From Pseudomonas peradeniyensis (GTDB lineage: Bacteria > Pseudomonadota > Gammaproteobacteria > Pseudomonadales > Pseudomonadaceae), in NCBI RefSeq assembly GCF_014268935.2, contig NZ_JABWRJ020000003.1, positions 496,001 to 560,000 on the forward strand: a DNA stretch of 64,000 nt, given 5' to 3'. The notes under the pieces are model-generated. The model worked only from the letters and a program-made list of their open reading frames with translations, made no database searches and was not told where the DNA came from. Of this stretch, positions 52,635 to 61,294 are shown one piece after another. The position numbers were made by a program, and so were the translations under genes. The first letter of the stretch is position 1; every line of letters begins with the position of its first letter.

Positions 52635-52931
52635 ATGGAAATCAATGCGAGCTCCGCCTTCTACGCGGGCCTGGGTGCCATCCAGAACGGCCAGAACCGT
52701 GTCGACCAGGCCGCCCAGCAGATCGCCAGCGGCGCCGTCGAGCGTGGCACCAGCGGGCAGTCCACCGAATACCAGGCCGAGCGCCTGCGCGGCGTCGACC
52801 GCAGCCAGCAACTGGACCTGGCCACCAGCACCGTGCAACTGGCCCTGGGCAAGCACGAAGTCGAACTCGGTGCCAAAGTCGCCAAGGCTTCCGATGAAAT
52901 GCTCGGTCGGTTCATCGACACCTACGTCTGA
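52635..52931 (+). CDS. Small protein resembling flagellar rod/hook segments
   Basis: 98 aa with GGAG 7 nt before ATG 52635. No signal peptide or membrane segment. The sequence is Gln/Ala/Ser-rich and helical: SAFYAGLGAIQNGQNRVDQAAQQIASG at the N-terminus and STVQLALGKHEVELGAKVAKASDEMLGRFIDTYV at the C-terminus. These resemble the paired N- and C-terminal helices of axial flagellar proteins (FlgB/FlgC/FlgG type) with the middle missing. I do not recognise a named family, and no flagellar genes are near. It lies 109 bp after bioD and may be its own unit. Confidence 0.7.
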   Translation: MEINASSAFYAGLGAIQNGQNRVDQAAQQIASGAVERGTSGQSTEYQAERLRGVDRSQQLDLATSTVQLALGKHEVELGAKVAKASDEMLGRFIDTYV

Positions 52932-52953
52932 CCCGCTGCATCACATTCGCTTA

Positions 52954-53005
52954 CATCGCGGGGCAAGCCCGCTTCCATTCGTGGGAGCGGGCTTGCCCCG
53001 TGATG
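52954..53005. repeat. REP inverted pair after the small protein gene
   Basis: CATCGCGGGGCAAGCCCGCT at 52954 is mirrored by AGCGGGCTTGCCCCGTGATG ending at 53005. It likely terminates the 52635-52931 transcript. Confidence 0.85.
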
Positions 53006-53097
53006 CGTTTGAGGGTGCTTGGCGTAAATGTCATATTCGGCGGCATAAATGCCATTGTTAGCCCACCTTGACAGCGAGGCCACCTAAACGTAAGTTT

Positions 53098-53111
53098 CAA
53101 ACAACTGTTTG
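53098..53111. promoter_or_regulatory. Candidate PsrA operator upstream of acyl-CoA dehydrogenase
   Basis: CAAACA-AC-TGTTTG is a perfect 6-bp inverted repeat centred 77 bp before the ATG at 53182. PsrA, the fatty-acid-responsive TetR regulator of pseudomonads, recognises (G/C)AAAC-N2-4-GTTT(G/C), which this satisfies with N4. Its target beta-oxidation genes are derepressed by long-chain fatty acids. Confidence 0.65.
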
Positions 53112-53181
53112 ACCGAAAGCCGCCAAGAGCTGGTCGGTATCCGCGGTCTCCCCACCGAACTCATCACAGAGGTTCATCGCA

Positions 53182-54987
53182 ATGCCTGATTACAAAGCCC
53201 CCTTGCGTGATATCCGCTTCGTCCGCGACGAGCTGCTCGGCTATGAGGCGCACTATCAGAGCCTGCCGGGCTGCCAGGACGCCACGCCCGACATGGTCGA
53301 CGCGATCCTGGAAGAAGGCGCGAAGTTCTGTGAAGAGGTGCTGGCCCCGCTGAACCGCGTCGGCGACCTGGAAGGCTGCACCTGGAGCGAGTCGGGCGTG
53401 AAGACCCCGACCGGTTTCAAGGAAGCCTACCAGCAGTTCGTCGAAGGCGGCTGGCCGAGCCTGGCCCACGATGTCGACCACGGCGGCCAGGGCCTGCCCG
53501 AGTCGCTGGGCCTGGCCCTGAGCGAAATGGTCGGTGAGTCGAACTGGTCGTGGGGCATGTACCCGGGCCTGTCCCATGGCGCGATGAACACCATCTCCGC
53601 CCACGGCACCCCCGAGCAGCAGCACACCTACCTGACCAAGCTGGTGTCCGGCGAGTGGACCGGCACCATGTGCCTGACCGAGCCGCACTGCGGCACCGAC
53701 CTGGGCATGCTGCGCACCAAGGCTGAACCTCAGGCCGACGGCAGCTACAAGGTTTCCGGCACCAAGATCTTCATCTCGGCCGGTGAGCACGACATGGCCG
53801 ACAACATCGTCCACATCGTCCTGGCCCGCCTGCCCGACGCTCCGGCCGGCACCAAGGGCATCTCGCTGTTCATCGTGCCGAAGTTCCTGCCCAACGCCGA
53901 AGGCGGTGCGGGCGAGCGCAACGGCGTGAGCTGCGGCTCCCTCGAGCACAAGATGGGCATCCACGGCAACGCCACCTGCGTGATGAACTTCGACGGCGCC
54001 ACCGGCTACCTGATCGGCCCGGCCAACAAGGGTCTGAACTGCATGTTCACCTTCATGAACACCGCTCGTCTGGGTACCGCGCTGCAAGGCCTGGCCCACG
54101 CCGAGGTGGCGTTCCAGGGTGGCCTGAAGTACGCCCGTGACCGCCTGCAGATGCGCTCGCTGACCGGCCCGAAAGCACCGGACAAGGCCGCTGACCCGAT
54201 CATCGTCCACCCGGACGTGCGTCGCATGCTGCTGACCATGAAGGCCTTCGCCGAAGGCAACCGCGCGATGGTGTACTTCACCGCCAAACAGGTGGACATC
54301 GTCAAGTACAGCCAGGACGAGGAAGAGCGCAAGAAGGCCGACGCCCTGCTGGCCTTCCTGACCCCGATCGCCAAGGCGTTCATGACCGAAGTCGGCTTCG
54401 AGGCCGCCAACCACGGTGTGCAGATCTACGGCGGCCATGGCTTCATCGCCGAGTGGGGCATGGAGCAGAACGTGCGCGACAGCCGTATCTCCATGCTGTA
54501 CGAAGGCACCACCGGCATCCAGGCCCTCGACCTGCTCGGCCGTAAAGTGCTGATGACCCAGGGCGAGGCGCTCAAGGGCTTCACCAAGATCGTCCACAAG
54601 TTCTGCCAGGGTCAGGAAGGCAATGCAGCCACCAAGGAGTTCGTCGAGCCGCTGGCCGCGATCAACAAGGAGTGGGGCGAGCTGACCATGAAGATCGGCA
54701 TGGCCGCGATGAAGGACCGCGAGGAAGTGGGTGCCGCTTCGGTGGACTACCTGATGTATTCCGGCTACGCGTGCCTGGCCTACTTCTGGGCCGACATCGC
54801 CCGCCTGGCCGCCGAGAAACTGGCAGCCGGCACCAGCGAAGAGGCGTTCTACACCGCCAAGCTGCAGACTGCGCGCTTCTACTTCCAGCGCATCCTGCCG
54901 CGTACCCGCAGCCACGTCGCGGCGATCCTGTCCGGCGCCAACAACCTGATGGCGATGAAGGAAGAAGACTTCGGTCTGTCCATCTAA
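53182..54987 (+). CDS. Acyl-CoA dehydrogenase (large, AcdhC-domain type), copy 1
   Basis: 601 aa FAD enzyme. N-terminal helical extension (MPDYKAPLRDIRFVRDELL), middle domain with MCLTEPHCGTDLGMLRTKAEPQADGSYKVSGTKIFISAGEHD (about 159-200) and C-terminal domain with the catalytic Glu in SRISMLYEGTTGIQALDLLGRK (about 435-456), then an extra 120-residue C-terminal domain. By position and sequence it is the counterpart of P. putida PP_0368, which I recall being described as a phenylacyl-CoA dehydrogenase. A PsrA-like site upstream suggests induction by fatty acids. Paralogue at 56668. Confidence 0.92.
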   Translation: MPDYKAPLRDIRFVRDELLGYEAHYQSLPGCQDATPDMVDAILEEGAKFCEEVLAPLNRVGDLEGCTWSESGVKTPTGFKEAYQQFVEGGWPSLAHDVDHGGQGLPESLGLALSEMVGESNWSWGMYPGLSHGAMNTISAHGTPEQQHTYLTKLVSGEWTGTMCLTEPHCGTDLGMLRTKAEPQADGSYKVSGTKIFISAGEHDMADNIVHIVLARLPDAPAGTKGISLFIVPKFLPNAEGGAGERNGVSCGSLEHKMGIHGNATCVMNFDGATGYLIGPANKGLNCMFTFMNTARLGTALQGLAHAEVAFQGGLKYARDRLQMRSLTGPKAPDKAADPIIVHPDVRRMLLTMKAFAEGNRAMVYFTAKQVDIVKYSQDEEERKKADALLAFLTPIAKAFMTEVGFEAANHGVQIYGGHGFIAEWGMEQNVRDSRISMLYEGTTGIQALDLLGRKVLMTQGEALKGFTKIVHKFCQGQEGNAATKEFVEPLAAINKEWGELTMKIGMAAMKDREEVGAASVDYLMYSGYACLAYFWADIARLAAEKLAAGTSEEAFYTAKLQTARFYFQRILPRTRSHVAAILSGANNLMAMKEEDFGLSI

Positions 54988-55002
54988 GCCGGTTGGTTGT
55001 AC

Positions 55003-55040
55003 GAAAAACCGCCTGCCCTTACCGGCAGGCGGTTTTTTTT
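55003..55040 (+). terminator. Intrinsic terminator after acyl-CoA dehydrogenase 1
   Basis: AAAAACCGCCTGCC, six-base loop, GGCAGGCGGTTTTTTTT: a perfect GC-rich stem followed by eight T residues, 16 nt after the stop codon. Confidence 0.92.
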
Positions 55041-55248
55041 CGCCTGGATTTCAGCTGCGACTTACGCTCCCACAGGGAACGCGTAAACAGGAAAAATCCT
55101 ACCGGGTGTCGCATCCAGTAACGAGAAAGTCTCAAGCTTCGCCCCTGATCTGCCGTTAAAGCGGGCATCTGTATTCATCTATTCATGTGCACTGCCGATG
55201 AAGTAGGGGCACAATGCCATTATTGATCTGCCGGGTCGGAGATTACCC

Positions 55249-56532
55249 TTGTTTCGTCTATCCGCTGTACGCGCGAGCCACTTCCTGCCTTCGCTGATTC
55301 TGTTGCTGGCAGGGCTTGCGGCAGCCTATGTGAGGGACCTCAGCGTCTTCTTCACATCGCTGTTCAACGTTCTACCCACCTTGGTGCTGCTGCTGGGTGG
55401 CGCCTACTGCGCCGTGTACCGCCGCCAGCGCGAGCTGTTCCTGATGGTCACGGTGTACATCGCCTATTTCCTGCTCGATACCCAGACCGATTTCTACCGC
55501 GACAACGGCCGGGTCCGCGAGGATGCGGCGGTGATCTTCCACCTGGTGTGCCTGCTGCTGCCGGCGCTGTTCGGCCTGTACGGGGCGTGGCAGGAACGCA
55601 CCCACCTGGCCCAGGACCTGCTGGCGCGCTTCGCCGTGCTGTTCGCCGTGAGCAGCGTGGCGGTGGCGCTGGAGCAGAGTTTTCCCGAGGCGCTGCTGGG
55701 CTGGCTGGCCGAGATTCGCTGGCCTGCACTGCATGGCCAGTGGATGAGCCTGATCCAGCTGGCCTACCCGCTGTTCCTGGCGGTGTTCATCCTGCTGGTG
55801 GTGCAGTACCTGCGTGAGCCAAGGCCCTTGCATGCCGCGCAGATCATCGGCCTGATCGGCATCTTCTGGATGTTGCCCAAGACCTTCATCCTGCCGTTCA
55901 CCCTGAACATCATGTGCAGCCAGGTGATGCTGATGATCGCCGCCGCAGTGTCCCACGAGGCCTACCAGATGGCCTTCCGCGACGAGCTGACCGGCCTGCC
56001 CGGGCGGCGCGCCCTGAACGAGCGCATGCAGCGCCTGGGGCGCAACTATGTGATCGCCATGACCGACGTCGACCACTTCAAGAAATTCAACGACACCCAC
56101 GGTCACGACGTCGGTGACCAGGTGCTGCGCCTGGTCGCCAGCCGTCTGTCCAAGGTGACCGGAGGCGGTCGCGCCTACCGCTACGGTGGCGAGGAATTCG
56201 CCCTGGTGTTCGCCGCCAAGACCGCCGAAGAGTGCCTGCCGCACCTGGAGGCGGTGCGCGAGATGATCGCCAACTACGCCATCCAGTTGCGCGACCAGAA
56301 CAGCCGTCCGCAGGACGATTCCACGGGTCGCCAACGCCGTGGCGGAGGGGCCAACACCACGGTGTCGGTGACCATCAGCATCGGCGTCGCCGAGCGCCAG
56401 GCCGAGCACCGCAATCCCGACGAAGTGCTCAAGTCCGCCGACCAGGCGCTGTACAGCGCCAAGGGCGCGGGGCGCAACTGTGTCATGACCTTCGGCCAGC
56501 AATCGCGGCGCGGCGCCGTGCGCATGGCGTGA
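55249..56532 (+). CDS. Membrane-bound diguanylate cyclase
   Basis: 427 aa beginning with TTG at 55249, with CGGAG 8 nt upstream. The N-terminal half holds about seven hydrophobic helices (FLPSLILLLAGLAAAYV, VLPTLVLLLGGAYCAVY, VIFHLVCLLLPALFGLYGAW and others to about residue 240). The C-terminal GGDEF domain (about 250-415) has TDVDHFKKFNDTHGHDVGDQVL and RYGGEEFALVF, an intact active site, so it should make c-di-GMP. No RxxD inhibitory site is seen five residues before GGEEF. It lies between two acyl-CoA dehydrogenase genes; the signal is unknown. Confidence 0.88.
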   Translation: MFRLSAVRASHFLPSLILLLAGLAAAYVRDLSVFFTSLFNVLPTLVLLLGGAYCAVYRRQRELFLMVTVYIAYFLLDTQTDFYRDNGRVREDAAVIFHLVCLLLPALFGLYGAWQERTHLAQDLLARFAVLFAVSSVAVALEQSFPEALLGWLAEIRWPALHGQWMSLIQLAYPLFLAVFILLVVQYLREPRPLHAAQIIGLIGIFWMLPKTFILPFTLNIMCSQVMLMIAAAVSHEAYQMAFRDELTGLPGRRALNERMQRLGRNYVIAMTDVDHFKKFNDTHGHDVGDQVLRLVASRLSKVTGGGRAYRYGGEEFALVFAAKTAEECLPHLEAVREMIANYAIQLRDQNSRPQDDSTGRQRRGGGANTTVSVTISIGVAERQAEHRNPDEVLKSADQALYSAKGAGRNCVMTFGQQSRRGAVRMA

Positions 56533-56667
56533 ACTATCGTGTGACTATACAAGACCATTCGGTCGCATGATGACCCTATGTCTCGTAAAAGTTGTTCGGT
56601 TACACTGCGGTCATCCCAGTGCCGCGGCCCCGACGGGCCGCCCCGACCCCGATAGCGAGAGGTTGTC

Positions 56668-58446
56668 ATGGCTGAATATAAAGCGCCCCTGCGCGATATG
56701 CGCTTCGTCCTCAATGAAGTCTTCGACGTGGCCACGCTCTGGTCGCAACTGCCCGGCCTGGCCGAGGCAGTCGATGCGGACACGGCCATGGCCGTGCTGG
56801 AGGAGGCCGGCAAGGTCACCGGCAAGACCATCGCGCCGCTGAGCCGCGCCGCCGACGAAGAGGGTTGCCACTGGGACAACGGTGCGGTACGTACCCCGGC
56901 GGGCTTCATCGACGCCTACAAGACCTATGCCGAAGGAGGCTGGGTTGGCGTTGGCGGTGATCCGCTCTTCGGTGGCATGGGCATGCCCAAGGTCGTCTCG
57001 GCCCAGGTCGAGGAAATGGTCAACGCCTCGAGCCTGGCCTTCGGGCTGTACCCGATGCTGACCGCCGGCGCCTGCCTGTCGATCAACGCCCACGCCAGTG
57101 AAGCGCTCAAGGAAAAGTACCTGCCGAACATGTACGCCGGCGTCTGGGCCGGTTCCATGTGCCTCACCGAGCCCCACGCCGGTACCGACCTGGGCATCAT
57201 CCGCACCAAGGCCGAACCGCAGGCCGACGGCAGCTATAAGGTCAGCGGCACCAAGATCTTCATCACCGGCGGCGAGCACGACCTCACCGAGAACATCATC
57301 CACCTGGTGCTGGCCAAGCTGCCGGATGCCCCGGCGGGTCCGAAAGGCATCTCGCTGTTCCTGGTGCCCAAGTTCCTGGTCAATGAAGATGGCAGCCTCG
57401 GCGCACGCAACCCGGCCACTTGCGGCTCGATCGAGCACAAGATGGGCATCCAGGGCTCGGCCACCTGCGTGATGAACTTCGACGAAGCGGTCGGCTACAT
57501 CGTCGGCGAGCCGAACAAGGGCCTGGCGGCCATGTTCACCATGATGAACTACGAGCGCCTGGGGGTCGGTATCCAGGGCCTGGCTTCGGCCGAGCGTTCC
57601 TACCAGAACGCCGTGGAGTACGCCCGCGACCGTCTGCAGAGCCGTGCCCCGACCGGCCCTCAGGCCAAGGACAAGGTAGCCGACCCGATCATCGTCCACC
57701 CGGACGTGCGCCGCATGCTGCTGACCATGAAGGCGCTGACCGAGGGCGGTCGCGCGTTCTCCACCTATGTGGCGATGCAGCTCGACAGCGCCAAGTACAG
57801 CGAAGACGTCGCGGTCCGCAAGCGCAGCGAGGAGCTGGTGGCGCTGCTGACCCCGGTGGCCAAGGCCTTCCTCACCGACCTGGGCCTGGAGTGCACCGTG
57901 CACGGCCAGCAAGTCTTCGGCGGCCATGGCTACATCCGCGAATGGGGCCAGGAGCAGCTGGTGCGCGATGTGCGCATCACCCAGATCTACGAAGGCACCA
58001 ACGGTATCCAGGCGCTGGACCTGGTAGGTCGCAAGGTGGTGGCCAGCGGCGGCGCCTACTACACGCTGTTCGCCGACGAGATCCGCCAGTTCATCGCCAC
58101 CGCCGGCGGCGAGCTGGGTGAGTTCACCAAGCCGCTGGCGGCATCCCTTGAGCAACTTGACGAGCTGACCGCCTGGGTGCTGGACCAGGCCAAGGGCAAC
58201 CCCAACGAAATCGGCGCGGCCTCGGTCGAGTACCTGCACGCGTTCGGCTACGTCGCCTACGCCTACATGTGGGCCCTGATGGCGCGGGCGGCCAAGGCCG
58301 GTGAAGGGGATGCCGACTTCTACGGTGCCAAGCTGGGCACGGCGCGCTTCTACTTCGCGCGCCTGCTGCCACGGGTTCACTCGTTGGTGGCATCGGTGAA
58401 GGCGGGGAGCGAGTCGCTGTACCTGCTGGACGCCGCGCAGTTCTGA
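56668..58446 (+). CDS. Acyl-CoA dehydrogenase (large, AcdhC-domain type), copy 2
   Basis: 592 aa, a clear paralogue of the enzyme at 53182: the N-terminus (MAEYKAPLRDMRFVLNEVFD), MCLTEPHAGTDLGIIRTKAEPQADGSYKVSGTKIFITGGEHD, IIVHPDVRRMLLTMKA and the catalytic YEGTNGIQALDLVGRK all match it closely. GAGAGG lies just before ATG 56668. It probably dehydrogenates acyl-CoAs of a different chain length or side-chain type. No PsrA-like palindrome is seen upstream, so its control may differ from copy 1. Confidence 0.92.
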   Translation: MAEYKAPLRDMRFVLNEVFDVATLWSQLPGLAEAVDADTAMAVLEEAGKVTGKTIAPLSRAADEEGCHWDNGAVRTPAGFIDAYKTYAEGGWVGVGGDPLFGGMGMPKVVSAQVEEMVNASSLAFGLYPMLTAGACLSINAHASEALKEKYLPNMYAGVWAGSMCLTEPHAGTDLGIIRTKAEPQADGSYKVSGTKIFITGGEHDLTENIIHLVLAKLPDAPAGPKGISLFLVPKFLVNEDGSLGARNPATCGSIEHKMGIQGSATCVMNFDEAVGYIVGEPNKGLAAMFTMMNYERLGVGIQGLASAERSYQNAVEYARDRLQSRAPTGPQAKDKVADPIIVHPDVRRMLLTMKALTEGGRAFSTYVAMQLDSAKYSEDVAVRKRSEELVALLTPVAKAFLTDLGLECTVHGQQVFGGHGYIREWGQEQLVRDVRITQIYEGTNGIQALDLVGRKVVASGGAYYTLFADEIRQFIATAGGELGEFTKPLAASLEQLDELTAWVLDQAKGNPNEIGAASVEYLHAFGYVAYAYMWALMARAAKAGEGDADFYGAKLGTARFYFARLLPRVHSLVASVKAGSESLYLLDAAQF

Positions 58447-58452
58447 CCTTTG

Positions 58453-58533
58453 CGGGGCTGCGTTGCAGCCCGTCGCGGCCCGAGGCCGCTCCTACAGGGG
58501 GATGCAATCCGTCTGTAGGGGCGGCCTTTTGCT
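58453..58533. repeat. Degenerate REP pair after acyl-CoA dehydrogenase 2
   Basis: CCCGTCGCGGCCCGAGGCCG...CTACAGG is loosely mirrored by CTGTAGGGGCGGCCTTTTGC. The inverse copy is eroded. It probably ends the upstream transcript before the sRNA promoter. Confidence 0.6.
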
Positions 58534-58568
58534 TTGTCAGGGCGGCGTGTTTATAAATGGACCGCTTT

Positions 58569-58586
58569 TGTAAGCTTTGGCTTACA
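58569..58586 (+). promoter_or_regulatory. GacA upstream activating sequence
   Basis: TGTAAG-CTTTGG-CTTACA is an exact match to the GacA recognition palindrome TGTAAG-N6-CTTACA found before rsmX, rsmY and rsmZ. A TAAGAT -10-like box lies at 58614-58619. Confidence 0.93.
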
Positions 58587-58625
58587 CAACGTGGTGACGT
58601 TTCGCCTCTTTCCTAAGATTGGATC

Positions 58626-58818
58626 CACGGTTACTCTTTCTTACATGGACGTAGCGCAGGACGCGCAATGGACAGAGCAGGACGCCTTACACGGAAGTAG
58701 CGCAGGAAGCGCGAAAAGATAGAACAGGGACACGAAGGATTTCCTGCCAGGACGGCGGGATGATAGGGATGTCGAAGGGAAACAGTCTGGAAAACCCCGC
58801 TTAGGCGGGGTTTTCTTT
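58626..58818 (+). ncRNA. rsmY: RsmY-type CsrA/RsmA-sequestering sRNA
   Basis: Between the GacA box and a strong terminator (stem CCCCGC/GCGGGG at 58795-58810 with T-rich tail) lies a non-coding transcript region with 13 GGA motifs from 58646 onward. Three sit in perfect GGA-loop hairpins: GCGC-AGGAC-GCGC (58654-58666), GCGC-AGGAA-GCGC (58700-58712) and CTGCC-AGGAC-GGCGG (58744-58758). Such RNAs titrate RsmA/RsmE and relieve repression of secondary metabolism, biofilm and motility genes under GacS/GacA control. The start is inferred and could be up to about 58644. A segment at 58641-58686 is duplicated at 58687-58733, so the RNA (about 175-193 nt) is longer than the 118-127 nt I remember for Rsm RNAs. 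I recall P. putida rsmY at this locus. Confidence 0.88.
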
Positions 58819-58831
58819 GTGCGCGTGTTTT

Positions 58832-59755
58832 TCAGCCGAGCACGTCCAGTGGCGAGACACCCAGCTGACGCGGGTCGGCTTCCTCTTCCAGCAAGGTCCG
58901 CAGCAGCTCCACCGAGGCTTGCTGGCGCTGGGCATCGCGGAACACCAGGCCGACCTTGAGCGGCACCCGCGGCTCGCTCAGGGGCTTCCACAGCAGTTCC
59001 TGGTCGTCCTGCGCGGCATCCTTGGCCCGGCCCGGCAGGATGGTCGCCAGCGCCGTGTGCGCCAGGCTGTCGAGGATCCCCGCCATGTTGTTCATCTCGG
59101 CCTGGACCTGGGGCCTGCGGCCCTGGCTGGCCAGCTGCGCCTTCCAGATCTGGCGGATCTGGAACTCCTCGCCGAGCATCAGCATCGGCAGCTCCGCCGC
59201 CTGGCGGATCGAGACCTTCTTGAAGTCTTTCAGCGGGTGGGTCCTGGGGATCACCAGCTGCAGTTCATCCTCGTACAGCAGCAAGCCATGCAGCCCGGGC
59301 TGGCGCGGCGGCAGGTAGCTGATGCCGATGTCCAGGCCGCCATTGAGCAGGCGCCGCTCGATCTCCGACCCCGACAGTTCATAGATCTGCACCACCAGAT
59401 GCGGCTGGGCCTTGCGCACCCGCTCCAGCAACTGCGGCACCAGGCTTGGTCGCACGGTCTGTAGCACGCCGATGGCCAGGGTGCGCAGCGACTGGCCCTT
59501 GAAGTTGCCCATGGCTTCGTGGGCGCGTTGCAGGCCATCGAGCAGGGGCACTGCGTGGTTGTACAGGGTGTGGGCGGCCAGCGTGGGCAGCAGGCGCTTG
59601 TTGCTGCGTTCGAACAGGCTCAGGTCGAGGCTGTGCTCAAGTTGGCGGATCTGCTGCGACAGTGCTGGCTGTGACAGTGACAGACGCTCGGCGGCACGGC
59701 CCACATGGCCTTCCTCGTAGACCGCGACGAAGTAACGCAGTTGGCGAAAATCCAT
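58832..59755 (-). CDS. LysR-family transcriptional regulator
   Basis: 307 aa. N-terminal helix-turn-helix (MDFRQLRYFVAVYEEGHVGRAAERLSLSQPALSQQIRQLEHSL, residues 1-43), then a periplasmic-binding-protein-like effector domain (LAIGVLQTVRPSLVPQLLERV from about residue 92). Its closest-looking relatives are CynR/cat-type activators, but the effector cannot be read from sequence. It diverges from the aminotransferase gene at 59964 across 208 bp, the usual arrangement for a regulator and its target. P. fluorescens pqq clusters have been described with a regulator and an aminotransferase, a possible parallel. Confidence 0.9.
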   Translation of the reverse strand: MDFRQLRYFVAVYEEGHVGRAAERLSLSQPALSQQIRQLEHSLDLSLFERSNKRLLPTLAAHTLYNHAVPLLDGLQRAHEAMGNFKGQSLRTLAIGVLQTVRPSLVPQLLERVRKAQPHLVVQIYELSGSEIERRLLNGGLDIGISYLPPRQPGLHGLLLYEDELQLVIPRTHPLKDFKKVSIRQAAELPMLMLGEEFQIRQIWKAQLASQGRRPQVQAEMNNMAGILDSLAHTALATILPGRAKDAAQDDQELLWKPLSEPRVPLKVGLVFRDAQRQQASVELLRTLLEEEADPRQLGVSPLDVLG

Positions 59756-59963
59756 AAGTGATACTTATCGAAAAAGCTGGAAAAACGAAATGGCCGCGAA
59801 TCGACCGTAAGCCTAGTCTATCGCCGTATTCCAACGGGTTACAGCGGTCATAAAGGCGATTGTTACCCCGGATGAAAAACACTTTTGATAGGCAAGGCAA
59901 AATATCCGATTCCGGCGCCAGACCGGAACCTTGACCGCCCACCCGTGATTGGCCGGAGCCCCG

Positions 59964-61241
59964 ATGAACCTGTTCAACCTGCGCCGTTCGGCGCCCGCCG
60001 TCGCCGAGCCCAAGCGTGCTCCGGTGATCGAGCCGGCCGGCGCGCAGCTCTCCCGCGAGCGGCTGATGCCCGGCACAGAGCGTGCACCGCAGGTGTTCGT
60101 GCGTGGCCAGGGTTCCTGGTTGTGGGACAGCGAGGGGCACGCCTACCTGGACTTCACCCAGGGTTGCGCGGTCAATAGCCTCGGCCACAGCCCGAGCGTG
60201 CTGGTCAAGGCGCTGGGCAACCAGGCCCAGGCACTGATCAACCCCGGTGCGGGCTATCACAGCCGCGGCCTGCTAAGCCTGGTTGAGTTATTGTGCCAGC
60301 GCACCGGCAGCGACCAGGCCTACTTGCTCAACAGCGGTGCCGAAGCCTGCGAGGGCGCGATCAAGCTGGCGCGCAAGTGGGGCCAGCTGCACCGCAACGG
60401 CGCCTATCACATCATCACCGCCAGCCAGGGTTGCCATGGCCGCACCCTGGGGGCCTTGTCGGCTTCCGATCCGCTGCCGTGCAACCGCTGCGAGCCCGGC
60501 TTGCCGGGCTTCAGCAAGGTGCCGTTCAACGACCTGACGGCGCTGCACGCGGCGGTCGACTCGCGCACCGTGGCGATCATGCTCGAGCCGATCCAGGGTG
60601 AAGCCGGCGTGATCCCGGCCACCCGTGATTACCTCCAGGGTGTCGAGCGCCTGTGCCGTGAACTGGGGATTTTGCTGATCCTCGATGAAGTACAGACCGG
60701 TGTAGGACGCTGTGGTGCCTTATTGGCAGAAGAATCCTACGGCGTGCGGGCCGACATCATCACCCTCGGCAAGGGCCTGGGCGGTGGCGTGCCGTTGGCG
60801 GCGCTACTGGCCCGTGGCCGCGCCTGCTGCGCCGAGCCGGGCGAGCTGGAGGGCAGCCACCATGGCAACGCGCTGATGAGCGCCGCCGGGCTGGCCGTGT
60901 TGCAGACCGTGCTGGAGGCGGGCTTCTTCGAGCAGGTGCTGGACAGTGGCCGGCACCTGCGCGATGGCCTGAGCCGCCTGGCGGGTCGCTACGGCCAGGG
61001 CGAGGTGCGTGGCCAGGGGCTGCTGTGGGGCCTGCAACTGCGCGAAGACAGCGCGGCGCAACTGGTCGAGGCCGCGCTGCAGGAGGGCTTGCTGCTCAAT
61101 GCGCCGCAGGCCGACGTGGTGCGGTTCTCGCCGGCGCTGACGGTGAGCAAGGGTAATATCGACGAGATGCTCCTGCGCCTGTCCCGGGCGTTCGCCCGCC
61201 TGCACGCCCAACAGCACAACCGCCGCGAAGTGCCGGCCTGA
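59964..61241 (+). CDS. Class III PLP-dependent aminotransferase (ArgD-like)
   Basis: 425 aa from ATG 59964, with CGGAG just upstream; the five codons from 59949 overlap that site. Blocks: LDFTQGCAVNSLGHSPSVL (about 58-76), LLNSGAEACEGAIKLARKW (about 119-137), the PLP Asp in LILDEVQTGVGRCG (about 233-246) and the Schiff-base Lys in ITLGKGLGGGVPLAALL (about 263-279). It resembles acetylornithine aminotransferase but has a 35-residue N-terminal extension, and arginine-pathway genes are not near. Substrate unknown; possibly controlled by the divergent LysR gene. Confidence 0.87.
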   Translation: MNLFNLRRSAPAVAEPKRAPVIEPAGAQLSRERLMPGTERAPQVFVRGQGSWLWDSEGHAYLDFTQGCAVNSLGHSPSVLVKALGNQAQALINPGAGYHSRGLLSLVELLCQRTGSDQAYLLNSGAEACEGAIKLARKWGQLHRNGAYHIITASQGCHGRTLGALSASDPLPCNRCEPGLPGFSKVPFNDLTALHAAVDSRTVAIMLEPIQGEAGVIPATRDYLQGVERLCRELGILLILDEVQTGVGRCGALLAEESYGVRADIITLGKGLGGGVPLAALLARGRACCAEPGELEGSHHGNALMSAAGLAVLQTVLEAGFFEQVLDSGRHLRDGLSRLAGRYGQGEVRGQGLLWGLQLREDSAAQLVEAALQEGLLLNAPQADVVRFSPALTVSKGNIDEMLLRLSRAFARLHAQQHNRREVPA

Positions 61242-61294
61242 CCGGTTGCCCCGGCGAACAGAATTTCAACGAACCGTCTGGCGTTCCTGCGCAT

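Noticed and set aside
56546..56557. GACC-ATTC-GGTC upstream of the second acyl-CoA dehydrogenase as an operator
   Set aside because: Arms are only 4 bp, expected often by chance, and it does not fit the PsrA pattern or any other site I know.
58641..58991. A 116-codon minus-strand frame across the sRNA gene
   Set aside because: It overlaps the GacA-controlled RNA and its terminator, has no family features, and overlaps the end of the LysR gene.
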